A stretch of 64,000 nucleotides of DNA. It comes from Gnetum montanum (Eukaryota; Streptophyta; Gnetopsida; Gnetales; Gnetaceae). The translations under genes and the position numbers were made by a program. Positions 11,701 through 23,060 of this stretch are shown here, piece after piece. The stretch's first letter is position 1; every line of letters starts with the position of its first letter. The stretch covers positions 403,264-467,263 of the forward strand of contig MNCI01023765.1 of the NCBI GenBank assembly GCA_015680685.1. Direction: 5' to 3'. The notes below the pieces were generated by a model. It had not been told where the DNA came from, ran no database searches, and saw nothing but the letters and a program-made list of their open reading frames with translations.

Positions 11701-14700
11701 CCCACCTTGCACCTTCATTCTTAACCAAAACTTGCATCAATGTTGAGATTTTTGCCAATTTTGACTCTAAAAACCTTATGGAAGCCTTAACCCCATGCAT
11801 CCATGCTAGTAATACCATGCATAGAATGGAAACATTTCTATTATTTTACAAAATCATTGGAATTACAAATATTTTGCTATTTTTTGGTAACCCAAACCTA
11901 CCTTTTTCAACCTCAAGTTTTCAAAAGTTGGTAAGACATGAACAACGCTAGACACCATGGGTTTTCACACTAGGGCAATAATTCCTAGCATGGAAGAAGG
12001 TGGGTAATGCCCAATCTTATCCCCCAACATCAATCTACCACACGTTTGACCACAAAATAAGCCCCACATGACCTAGAACACCTCCAAGCATCTTTGGTAG
12101 CCTCAGAATCCCACAGGACCTGGTCAAAACTAGTTGAAATCTTGGATTTGGTTTTTTCCACACTAGGTAGGCTTATTCCATGCTGAGCCTCTCACCCTCA
12201 ACGTTGATAGATTAGGGGAAGCCAAAAATAACCTAAATGATTACCTAATGACCATTTCTTAATGACCAATGATCCTTAGACCCTGTTATAACCCTTTGGA
12301 GCTTCCAAAAGTTTCAAATGTGGTTAAATATGGTACAAAACTATCATCCTTCTCTCATTCACATTAGGGCCATCATTCTTAGCATGGAATAAAGGGGGAA
12401 TATTGCATGAGATACTTAGAAGCCTCCAAACTATGAATCTTGACACCTAACATTGATCATCGACACCAACAACCCCGAAGGTTGATATGCATGGTCGATC
12501 GACTATTGATTTGGCCTAGATCTAAGTTTCCTCACTAAGGGAGATTTATTTCATGCTAATCCTTTTACCCTCAACATGGATTGAAGGGGGGCAACTTGAA
12601 ACCCCCCTCACAACTTTCAAAATGACTAGATCTTGACCTTAGGCATTGATGGCTAATGCCACTAACCCTATGGACACTCATGCATAGCTAGATTGATGAT
12701 AAAAATATAAAAATCCCTTTCCCAATATTTTCCATGCTAAGCATGAAAGCTATAGCATAGAAAAATTGGTAAGGCCAAAAAATTTCCTAATGACCCTTGA
12801 AACAACCAAATTTTAACATCAAATATTAGCAGTCAACACTAGCAACCTTAGAAGCCTGCATGCATAATTGAAAGTGATCACAAAAGGGTCAAAAATATTT
12901 CCCCATAATTTTCCATGCTAATAATGGAAGCCCTAAGGTGGAAAAATTAGGGGAAACCCAAAAACCACTCATTAACCTTCAAAATAGCAAAATTCTAACA
13001 CCAGGCATTGACCATCATCACTAGCAACCTTAGGGACCTACATGCATGACCAAAATTATGCAAAAAGATAAAAGTCTCTTTCCCCCCATTTTTCCACATT
13101 GGGCATACTATACCTAGCATGTAAAAAGAGGTGGAAGCTCAAAAACCACTTGGAAAACCTATAAGCTGACTAGTATTGACTCCTAACCCTAGTCTCCAAC
13201 CTTAGTAGCCCTAAAGGTTGACATGCATGATCGATTAAAGTCAAAACTAGGCTAGATATGAGTTTTATGGTGTTTCCACATTGGGGATCCTCCTCCATAT
13301 TTCTTAGCATGAAAATTAATGGAAATACCCATTTGGGATCCATAAATACCTTAGAACAACATCAACTAAACTTGCATGTGCTCTAGGACCCTATTGACAT
13401 TGTTTAGAGAATTTAAACTTTAAGAAATTGATGTCAAAAGGCCAAAAAATGATTCCCCCTAGTTCTTCACACTAATAATCCCAATCCTAGCATGAAAAAA
13501 GAGGGGGAAGCCCAAAAAATTCTTAGAAATACTCCAAATGATCAAATCTTGATATAAAAGCCTAGTCATTGACCTCGGTAGCCCCAGAGGCGAACATGCA
13601 CAGTCGATTAAGGTTAAGATTGGTCTAGATCTAAGAAGCATTGTTCTTCCACAGTAAGGATCCCTTTTTCCACATTGATTATAGTATCCCTAACATGAAA
13701 ATGCAAGGGAAGACTTGTTCGGGACTCCTAAACACCTCAAAATGACATTAAATGACCTTTCATGCACTCTAGAATCTTAGCAGCAGCCATTGGAATCCTT
13801 AAACTTTACAAGAGTGATTCCAAATGTCCAAAAAGTGGTTCCCCCTAGTTTTCCATGTTGAGATCTCCATCCTTAGCATGGAAAAAGGGAGAAAATCTAG
13901 AAAACCACTTAGGGATGCTCAAAACTGCTAAATTTTCACATGGATCCATAGCCCTTGACCCTAGCAACTCCAAAAGGTAACATGCACAATCAATTGTGAT
14001 CCAAATTAACCTAGATCTAGGATTATTTCTTCTTTTATGTTGTAGTAACTTTCCTAGAGTAAAAAAAATGGGAAAAGCTACTTTTCCGCTTCTGATGGCA
14101 AGATGACACTCCCAAAAGCCAAAGATCTACACCAAAGAAGCCCAGAATCTCATAGCCTATAGATTTTGCTTACCTGACCTCATTTGAATCTTCAAAACTC
14201 ATTCTGCACATTCTTCCATGTTGGAGTAACTCCCTCAATGTGGAAACAAGGGGGTGGACCTTATGTACCCTTAAACAACCTTCAAACAAGCCCAAAATCA
14301 ATTAGAAATTTGGAAAATTGAAGTCTACAATCCTACGGATCTATAAACCTAGTTAAAGTGCCCCTAAATCACTCTAAATTCATAAAACAAGTGTCCCCCC
14401 CATTTTTCCATGCTAAGGCTACTATGCTTACCATGGAGAAAAGGGGGAAGCCATTTTGACACATCTTGACACTCAAAATTGCCTTAAATTGCCTTGGAAC
14501 AAAGCTAGGAGATGCACAAGTTTTAAATCTATAATCTATCTACCTATTTGACCATATTTGACATTATTTTTACTTTGATTTTGGTTCTTCATGCTGAATC
14601 CCCTCTTTTCCATGCCGTCCAGTGTGGAAATAAGGGGAAAAGGCTTTAGAACTTGCTTTTTGGCCTTTACAAACCTTTGAAGTGCCCCAATTTTGATGGA

Positions 14701-14950
14701 TATTACCTTGTGCTACCTTGGGAAGGTCCTATAACCTAAATTTTAGACCTCTAAGCACATCAAAACCTTTTTTCCTTGGTTTCCATACTATGGATCCCTA
14801 TTTCCATGCTAAGCCCAATGTGGAAGCATCAAAACCCTTGATTTTTGGATCCAAATAACCCAAAAATAGCCCTAATTGATGTTTGAATGCACATAATAGC
14901 CTTGTAGCCTCAAAACATGAGCTACTAAGGCCTAAAACTAGCAAAAACCC
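11700..14950 (+). repeat. Diverged ~180-base tandem repeats in the Tat copy 1 spacer
   Basis: A recurring block has the order TTTCCATGCTAGG, CATGGAAAAAGGGGGAAGCCCAAAAA (with gaps), TTGACCCTAGCAACC, then ACATGCATGATCGATT. The ACATGCAT-type marker occurs near 12,690, 12,853, 13,040, 13,221, 13,374, 13,594, 13,766 and 13,980, a spacing of about 150-220 bases. The edges are fuzzy and the units strongly diverged. Tat-lineage elements are known to carry tandem repeats in non-coding parts. A single GGCC-type unit (AAGGCCTAAAACTAGC) is at about 14,929-14,945. Confidence 0.6.
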
Positions 14951-14984
14951 AATCAATTTTGGCCTTGGTAGTTCATGTTGAAAC

Positions 14985-17900
14985 TCAAAGCTCTACCAAG
15001 AAAGTTTCATTAGGGTTGTCAATTACATAGAATGGGTATCCAACATAGCAGTTGTCCCTAAGAAAAATGAGAGTATTTATATTTGCATTGATTTTCGAGA
15101 CCTAAATAAAGCAACTATCAAGGATGACTTCCCTTTTCCTACTATTGATCAACTTATCAGTGCTACAACTAGACATGCCTTATTGTCCTTTATGGGTGAA
15201 TTCTCAAGATATAACCAAATTAGGAACAACCCAGAGCACCAACTTAGCATGACCTTTATGATCCCATGGGGAACTTTTTGTTATACCATGATGCCCTTTG
15301 GACTTAAGAACACTAGAGCAACATACCAGAGAGCCATGACTTATATCTTCAATGATTACATGTTAGGTTTGCTTAATGATTACATAGATGACATAGTTGT
15401 GAAGTCTAAGATAGCCAATGACCATGCTAATGACCTAGATCTTGTGCTTAAACAATGCCCCAAATACAAGCTTAGGCTCAATCCTAAGAAGTGTGTCTTC
15501 AATTTCAAGACTACTGAGATGCTTGGCTTTGTAGTTTCTAAAGCAGGGATATGCATAGATCCTAATAAGGTTAAGGTCATATCCAAATTAGCAGCACCTA
15601 CCAACCTTACAGAGCTTAAGGAATTATAAGGCAGATTACAATTTATTCGTAGGTTTATTACTAGACTTACGAATAAGTTATAGCCCATGCAACACTTGCT
15701 TAAGAAAGGAGTTCACTATGAGTAGACGACTCAGTGCCAAGAGTCCTTTGAAAACCTTAAGCAAGAGTTGACACAACTACTGACAGTCTATTCTTCACAA
15801 GAGGGTAAACCATTTTACATTTATTTCACCATCTTTGATACATCCATTGGCTCTCTACTTTGTTAGAAACATGATGATGATGTAGAAATGCTTATATACT
15901 ACCTTAGCCATGCCTTAGTTGCCCACAAGACCTAATACACTAAAGTGTAGAAGTATTGTCCAGCACTAGCCTTCTCTTTGAAGAAATGAAGACGCTATCT
16001 CTTCAGAAGCCAAGTCAACATAATTTACAAGGACAACATACTTAGAGCCATAACGATCAACATCTACAAAAGTAGCCATATGGGCCAATGAAAAGCCATA
16101 ATCATAAAGTTTGACCTTCATTATGTCTCTTAATCCTCAGCAAAAGGTCAAGCCATAGCTAGACAACTCACAATTTTAGCTATTGATGACCAAGTAGTCA
16201 TAAATCCTAAGTTCCCTGAAGAACACATTAGCATGATTAGCCAAGTGCCTAAGGATTATGAGGTAGTCATGAACTTCAATGAAGCTTCGACCGCCCATGG
16301 GGCTAGTGCTACTACAATTGTAACATTCCCGTCTAGTGAGATCTGACCCTTTGCCTATAATTTTAGGTTTCTATGTATCAACAACATAGTGGAATATGAG
16401 GGTTTGATTAGAGAAATAATGGTAGCTTATGACCTAGGAATTAGATGCCTAGCCATAAAAGGCAATTCACAACTCGTGGTTAACTAAGTAATCAAAGTTT
16501 ATGCATGCAAAGCTAAGCACTTACAATCTTTCTGTGACTTAGGAAAGTAGTTATTACAATAATTCATAGACATTTATGTCCAACAAATACCTAGAAACAA
16601 AAATGCCATAGTTGATGCAATTGCAACATTAGCCCTTAGTGTGACGTTAGATGTGTTTAGCAAGTTGCCCATCTTAACCATGGACTATGCTACTCCCATC
16701 ACATAGAACACTAAGGATACCTTTTTGGTTGTCATTCATACTACTCCTCCCAAGGAGTGGTATGATGATATCAAATTTTACCTTATGCATGGTGAATCCT
16801 CACAAGGCTGAAATACTACTCAGAAGGATGTCATACATAAGTGATCAAAGCAATATGTCATTGTAGGTGATAATGCATTATGTTGACGATCCTATGATGA
16901 CATAATCCTAAAGTGCTTAGGTAAAATCAAAGCCAAAACCATCCTAGAGGAGGTTCATGAGGGTGTTTGTGGAGGAAATATAGGACCTAAAGCCATGGTT
17001 GCTAATATTAGATAGTTAGGCTACTATTGGTCCCATATGAAAAATGACTTCCTACAAAGGTTAAGCAATGTGACACATGCTAGTGATAGCAAAATAATAC
17101 ATGTATTACCAATTGAGTTATATACCACCCTGATAACATGGTCATTTCCATGATGGGGGTTGGATATCATTAGACCTATAATGCCTAAGTTTTCGGTAGG
17201 ACATAGCTTCATCATCATCGCAACCAAATACTTTACCAAGTAGGTTAAGGCTATTTCCCTAAGGAAGACCATATCTAAACAAGTTTGCAAATTTATCTTA
17301 GATAACATTGTAGCTCATTTTAGCATACCCATGATCATAGTATAGACAATGGACCTCAATTTAGTAGCAGGGAAACCAAGGGATTTTTTCACAACTTAGG
17401 CATTAAGCATTCTTTCTTGTCACCTTACTACCCTCAAGCCAATGGACAAGTAGAAGCAAGCAAAAAGGCCATCATCAAGTTGCTCAAGAAGATGCTCAAC
17501 AATTGCAAGTAGAAGTGGCATGAGCAACTTGTCCATGCACTATGGGCATATAGAACAACCTATCACATGGCAACTAACATGACTTCTTATAGCCTTGTTT
17601 AGGGTTTTGAAGTTGTTTTACCTCTTGAATTTTAGGTCCCATCACTCTAAGTAGCCTTGGCCAACTTCATCAATGATGAACAGAATAAGGAGTTGTAGTT
17701 GGTAGCCTTAGATTTAGTGGAGGAGCAAAATATGCAAGCACTTGCTCACATTGAGCACTATCAAGAGAGGTAAAAGTAACAACATCACCATGACTTGACC
17801 ATGTGCAAGATCAAGGAGGGGGGCCTAGTCCTTAAGGGCATTCGTGAGCATGCAGAGAAATTCTTAGCTAATTGGGAAGGGTCCTTTCTTATTACTAGAG

Positions 17901-17998
17901 CCTACAGGAATAGAGCATTTAGAATAGTTGACATGGATGGGAATGAACTAGCCAATTCGATCAATCATTCCCATCTAAACCATACTACATGTAGCTAA
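14985..17998 (+). pseudogene. pol: Tat copy 1 pol: partial RT, RNase H, second RNase H, integrase
   Basis: This is the polyprotein that copies the RNA and inserts the DNA. RT starts abruptly at its fingers (ICIDFRDLNKA), runs through MPFGLKN and has an intact YIDD at 15,381-15,392; the usual N-terminal hundred or so residues are missing. A first RNase H lies at about 15,780-16,150. A second, archaeal-type RNase H lies at about 16,260-16,640 (FNEAS, NNIVEYEGL, KGNSQLVV, IPRNKNAIVDA). Integrase covers about 16,900-17,990: a decayed zinc finger, then D in WGLDII, D in DNGPQFS after a frameshift near 17,345, and E in GQVEAS. The C-terminal part (RIVDMDGNELAN) ends at the stop after 17,998. Many stops are TAG or TAA where Gln or Trp is normal. 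Confidence 0.9.
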
Positions 17999-18009
17999 CA
18001 ATCATCATC

Positions 18010-18125
18010 AAGAAAGCCTACTTTCAATGGTCCACTATGATCTTAAACTGGAGACATGTCTTGCTAGGGCCTTAAATTAGTACCATGGCCCACCATGGCC
18101 TTAAAAGTAGCAACCTTGGTGACCT
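18010..18125 (+). repeat. GGCC-type repeats between pol and 3' LTR
   Basis: Three to four diverged units (CTAGGGCCTTAAATTAGTACC, ATGGCCTTAAAAGTAGC and similar) resemble the array found between gag-pro and the antisense gene. Their presence downstream of pol suggests the repeat marks the end of both sense coding blocks. Confidence 0.45.
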
Positions 18126-18239
18126 AGATAGCCTAATTCTCACATGACCTATATGCACTATAGCATTATAATATGTAGTGATGTTTTGTATTCTTTGTCG
18201 ATGCCTCTTGGGTCAATCCTCCAAGCACCAACAAAGAGG

Positions 18240-19844
18240 GTTCATTGGAACACCATAAAACTTTGCATGTTATAGCCAATCTTCATCATGTAGCTTTCAT
18301 TGAATCAAACCTGAGGTAAAACTTCATTGTAAATATGAAAAGTGTAATCCACAATGGGAAATTTCACATACTTAATGCTTTTGGGATTGAAAAATGCCTC
18401 ATAAGTGGTCAAAGCCTCATTTCCCAAGTGAAAAATGTCACCTAGTATCTATATTTGGGCTTGGGGGGGTTAAAAATTCCTTTTGGGATGCCAAAAAAGG
18501 CAATTTGATAGGTTTTATGGGGGCTATACATTTTTATACGTTGGAAGCACATGCATGGGGATAAATCTCACCTACCCCCAATGTGGAAAGGTGGGAGTTT
18601 TGAAAACTTTCCCCCTTAAGCATGGAGACCACATGCATAGCCTAGAAACACCCCACAACCACACCCCCCACACCCCNNNNNNNNNNNNNNNNNNNNNNNN
18701 NNNNNNNNNNNNNNNNNNNNNNNNNNNNNTCCCCCCAGTGTGGAGTCTTCACACCCAATGTGGAAAATTACATCCCCTAGCATGGAAGTCACAAAAGCCA
18801 AAATTCATAAATTCATGCACTTCAACATTGACCAACCACTTCCACAAGCATGATGGAGAACTCAGTGTAGAAGATTCATCTCTAACATGAAATGTGTGCC
18901 CTAGTTACTATTTATTGTAAATGAAATGGCCATGGGGGAAAACACTTACTATGTATGGTAACCCCCCAAATTTGAGCACTCATCTCACCTAGATTTGGCA
19001 GCCAATTTGCAGCTATTTCACAGCCAATTTGTAGCCATTTTAAAGATAATTTTTAGCCATTTTTGCAGCCAAATCATAGCCAATTTGTAGCCCCATTCAT
19101 GGCCCAAAGATCCTATAAAAGCCAACCTCAAGCCCCATTTACAGGTTCTGGAATTTTTGAGGATTGAAAAATTTTCTTTTTTGATTAAGCATACAAGCAA
19201 TCTTCCAAGAACTAATTCCACACTTAGGGCATTTTCAAGCACTCAAGAGCTCTTGCAAGTTTCCATACTTTCATTCTCTTGAACCCCAATGTGGAAGCAT
19301 TGTAGCCTTGAGATTTGTGGATTTTGGGTGTTTCCCAACATGCAGCAATCCAGCATCCAAATTTTTCACTTTTCTCATCCCTAGTAGTGATCCAACTGGA
19401 AAATCTAAGATTTTAGTAATTGAGGAAGGTTTGATAGCATTATGAGTGGCTTAGTACCCAAATCATTGAGCAAATCCCATCAGCTTCAACGAGCTTTGAA
19501 CTTCTACACCAATGAACCCCATTTTTGCTACCCACTCAGGCACCATTTGTACACATTTCTCAAATTTATTCTTTATTTTATTTCTTAATAAAGTTTTAAG
19601 TTTTGGGTTTTATGTACAAAATATATTTGTTTATCAGTCATGCATTGTTTTAGATTTGCTATCAATTTTGCATTCTATTTCCTTTTATTCCCACATTTTG
19701 CATTTCATAAGTCACTAGTTGATCTACCAGATCAGCTAGGGTACCTTGAATCCCATTTTTCTCATGAAAGCCTTGGGGATTTAGGGTTGGAAAACTACTA
19801 CACCAAGGATCCTTGGTTTTTCTAGCGAATTAGGCTTTTGATCA
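18240..19844 (+). repeat. 3' LTR of Tat copy 1
   Basis: It matches copy 3's LTR (reverse, 40,053-41,640) from about AACACCATAAAACTTTGC onward and the window start at its 3' end. It has a TATA box at 19,114-19,120 and AATAAA at 19,587-19,592, so the promoter, R and polyadenylation regions can be placed. The exact first base is unresolved (18,235-18,250). The U3 repeats the phrase AATGTGGAAG. It contains the assembly gap at 18,677-18,729. It ends against Athila-like gag sequence. Confidence 0.8.
18677..18729. other. Assembly gap (53 N)
   Basis: A run of N inside the U3 of the 3' LTR, flanked by C-rich, repetitive sequence. The equivalent part of copy 3's LTR is a 20-base tandem array (41,081-41,200), so the gap probably hides a collapsed repeat. 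Confidence 0.95.
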
Positions 19845-21002
19845 CAACAATAGGCAATATTGAAGAGGACATGATCATGAGGGACCATAATGAATTTTTT
19901 TCTTACCATAAGAATTATGATAAATATTAGAAAAGTAGCATATATGCTAACTAGACATTAGGGGAATATCCAAATCAAATGGTTGGACATGAAAAATATT
20001 GTTAAGTATGAAGTAGGCTACAACATTGATCTACAACATCATTTGCAAATCTTCCATGATGTCTATGCCTTGTAGAACATTGAAAATAAATGGTAAAAGC
20101 TAAAGATATTTTGAATGATACTTATTAAGAAAATTTCAAGCTAGTATTAATTCTTGGAATCAAAATTTATTAGGTGATGGAGTATGATGCTATCAATGAA
20201 AGATATCAAATTTACTCCAAAGTTTCTAACCTAAGGAAGCATATTCAAGGAAGGAGGCAAGGTAATCACAAATCCCTTAATGTAACCTTGGGCAAGTATT
20301 ACTCTTTATTGCATAAATGCCTAGTCCATGAATTCTTTCAATGAGAACAACTAAGGTAAATTTTATTTGAGTTGAGGAACAAAATTATAGATACTCTTAA
20401 GATCTATGTTCAAGGAAAACTTTGAGTGATGAGAGCTCATTAGATCCAATGGTTGATTTACTAAGTAATGAAAAAGGAAGGAGAATTTAAGAAATGAGAG
20501 AGCATTGAAGAATACAATAGAGACTCATCTTTCCATAGAAAGGCTATTTATCTTTATGAACCAAAAGAGGAGGCATCATTAGTAGAGGTAGTCTAGTGGA
20601 AAATCTTGCTAATTCAAAAATTAGTTAATAAAATTTCATGTAAGATTGATAAAATGTAGCAACTCAATTGATGAAAGGTTTTAATTGAAATTGAAAATTA
20701 TAAAGGATAAAGCAAAGCAACGTAGAGCTAGAGATAAGGATAAGAGAAGGAAGAAAGACACATAAAAGAACTACTACTAGTAGAAAGAAAAATCATCTAT
20801 AGTTGGGAAGGTTGCAGGTTTAAATTAGAATGATGATTGTTGTAACATCTACTAGTATCAATATTCTAAGGGTTATTGTCATGTGATGTCATAACTTCAA
20901 GAGTTTAGAACTTATTCTTTAAATTTAAAGTTTATTAAAAGGTGGTTACCCATGAGGTTGTTGAAACATCACCAAGAAAATGCATGTTGCAATCCTTTGG
21001 CA
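19845..21002 (+). pseudogene. gag: Athila-like gag fragment caught between Tat copies 1 and 2
   Basis: Read on the + strand this matches the gag at 58,565-60,150. Shared phrases are RYQIYSKVSNLRKHIQG versus KYQIYVRVSNLR, a LGKYYSLLHKCL block, KKEGEFKKXESIEEYN, and near the end a knuckle region ending in KGYCHVM..LQEF. It lacks the Ser/Arg-rich N-terminal part (cut by the copy 1 LTR) and the C-terminus (cut by the copy 2 LTR). Many stops. It shows that Tat elements inserted into an older Athila-like element. Confidence 0.75.
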
Positions 21003-22341
21003 TGTTGAAACTTGAGGCTAGATTTTCATTATAAAATGTGAAATTTGTAGCCCATGAGCTGATATCTCACATATTTTGACTTTTGGGGCTAAAATTACCT
21101 CATAAGTTGACATAGTCTCACTTCCCAAGTAGAAAAATTTACATAATGTCTAGATTTAAGCTTGGAAAGGCTAAAAATGCCTTGGGAATTGCCAAATTTG
21201 GCATTTTCATGGGTTTTTGTGGGGGCATAGCCTCAACTACACTAGAACCACCTACCCCTAGTGCTGGTGGTATTGGGTTTCATTTTTCCAACAAAAACCA
21301 GCATAGTTGCCACAAAACCCAACATGGATGTCTCAAGGGAAACGTTGGATTTGTGTGAGTTTTCACTTTCTCATGAAGCAAACATTGGAATGGATGGAGG
21401 TTTCATTCTTCAAAAAACTCTAGCATTGCCCCACCAATTCCAATGTAGATCATAGAACTCCAACATTGCTACCACAAGGCTAGTGTTGGTGGGAGAAGCT
21501 AGGATAGTTAGAAAATTTAGTTTACTATTTATGGTAACTAGCATGGTTTTGGTGCCTTAAGGACATCAAAACTTATCATAAATGGAAACTACACTGAAAT
21601 TGAAAGCTCGGCACACCTACACATGATTCCAATCTTTTAGTAACCATGGTAGAAATTTATAGCCAAAAAGTAGTGGCCATGTGACCTATAAAATCCCATC
21701 TCAAATACCTTGAAGAGGTTCTTTAGCTCCTGAATTCTTACATTCAAAAAAGGTTTTAGCAATTCTTGAGTGCTAGAACCTTTGGCAATATCAAGCACTT
21801 GTAACTTTTGAATACTATTTAGGAATTTTGGGGCAATTTTCAGTTACCTAAGAATTGAATACTCTTAGCATAGTACCCCCTTTTCAACAAAAGTCAATCA
21901 CATATCTTACCCCCTTGGTGACTAATGTTGTAGATTTGGGTAAACTAGAAAGGAGTTTTAATGTTAGAAGTTGGGACGTACTTGGACCATGGAGCTTCAA
22001 TAGGCTTTAAAGTTCATCAGTGCAAAATCCTCATGCATTTAGGCACATCATTTGTACACATTTTAAACTCTTTATTTTTAACATTTTTATTACAATAACT
22101 TCTACAGTTCATTTATTGTGCAAGCTATTATAATTTCATTTTGTGCATTATTTTTTATACTAGATCTACATTATTTTTACAATTTTTTAACTCTCATTTA
22201 CACTTCTCAAGTCCCTGGGTGATTGATAATATCATCTAAGGTGTCTTGGATCCTCTTTCTTATAGATCCTTGGGATCCAAGGCTAAAATTGTTTTGCACC
22301 TAGGATTTTCAATTTTCTAGCGACCACATTTTTTAGGTGCA
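21003..22341 (+). repeat. 5' LTR of Tat copy 2
   Basis: It begins with TG near 21,003 right after Athila-like gag, and shares landmarks with the other Tat LTRs: CTCATAAGTTGAC near 21,100, a TATA box at 21,687-21,694, TCCTTGGGATCC and TTTTCTAGCGACCAC near the end. It is about 1.34 kb long, shorter than the copy 1 and copy 3 LTRs. Confidence 0.75.
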
Positions 22342-22350
22342 ATAGTTTTT

Positions 22351-22367
22351 TAGCATGAGAAGGAGGG
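22351..22367 (+). other. Primer binding site of Tat copy 2 (decayed)
   Basis: TAGCATGAGAAGGAGGG aligns with TGGCGCTAGAAGGAGGG at 13 of 17 positions; three of the four changes are transitions. It occupies the same position after the LTR as in the other copies. Confidence 0.55.
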
Positions 22368-23060
22368 CCTCCACTCAACTTCTTCATCCAATCCTTTTTT
22401 ACCACTTTCATAAATATTTCTAGAAGCTAAAAACCTTGAGTTTACACTAAAATTCTTTAAACTTTGCTAAAAAAATTTTCTGCTAGAGAAAACCAATTTT
22501 GCCACCCATTTTGCTACCACAAAAACCCAATGTTGTGGTTGCAGGTGATTTGGGTTTTCATAAAATTTTCATAGCAATTTTTGAACTTCTTGAAGCCAAC
22601 ATGGTTGTCAATGGACCTTTCCTTTACATGTTCCAAAGCCTAGTATTGCTTTGTTTTAATCATCCAACCCCCCTACTGTGAAATTTGGTGGCAAAGCCAA
22701 TGTTAGTTCCTCTCCAAGACATAAACATAACTTTTGAAAAAAAATAAACAAAATTTTACATTTGGTATTTTCAAAATAAGCATATTTTTTGCCAAGAGGA
22801 GGTACCCTAGTGTAGTGTTGTTGAGCAAAACAATCATTGATTACTTACCCCTTTTGCCCCTTCTCAACATAACCCTTGCTAGTAAAGCTAGCATAGTTGG
22901 TCTTTTCCAACACCACCATTGTAACCTACAATACACCTACATGAGTAGTTACAACTAATTTTTAGCCCAAACCTTTTGCACCTTGTACAATTCCACTTGT
23001 TAGAATTTTTATTTAATTTATTAATTTTTTTAAAAAAAATCAAAACCAAAATTATTGATA
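22368..23060 (+). other. Leader of Tat copy 2
   Basis: Untranslated stretch between primer site and gag ATG. It is shorter than in copies 1 and 3, and I do not see the duplicated hairpin unit. No other feature. Confidence 0.5.

Larger units (their letters stand above)
1..19844 (+). mobile_element. Tat-like Ty3/gypsy LTR retrotransposon, copy 1 (5' end outside window)
   Basis: The order seen is LTR end, primer site, leader, gag-protease, antisense gene, repeat-filled spacer, truncated pol (RT, RNase H, a second archaeal-type RNase H, integrase), then 3' LTR. The first 383 bases match 19,470-19,844, which defines the LTR pair. A second RNase H domain between the first one and integrase is the known hallmark of the plant Tat lineage. 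Every coding part has in-frame stops, so the copy is inactive. A length near 20 kb is large but not unusual for Tat elements. The target duplication cannot be checked because the left end lies outside the window. The spacer from 9,390 to 14,985 could include a later rearrangement, because RT lacks its N-terminal part. Confidence 0.85.
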
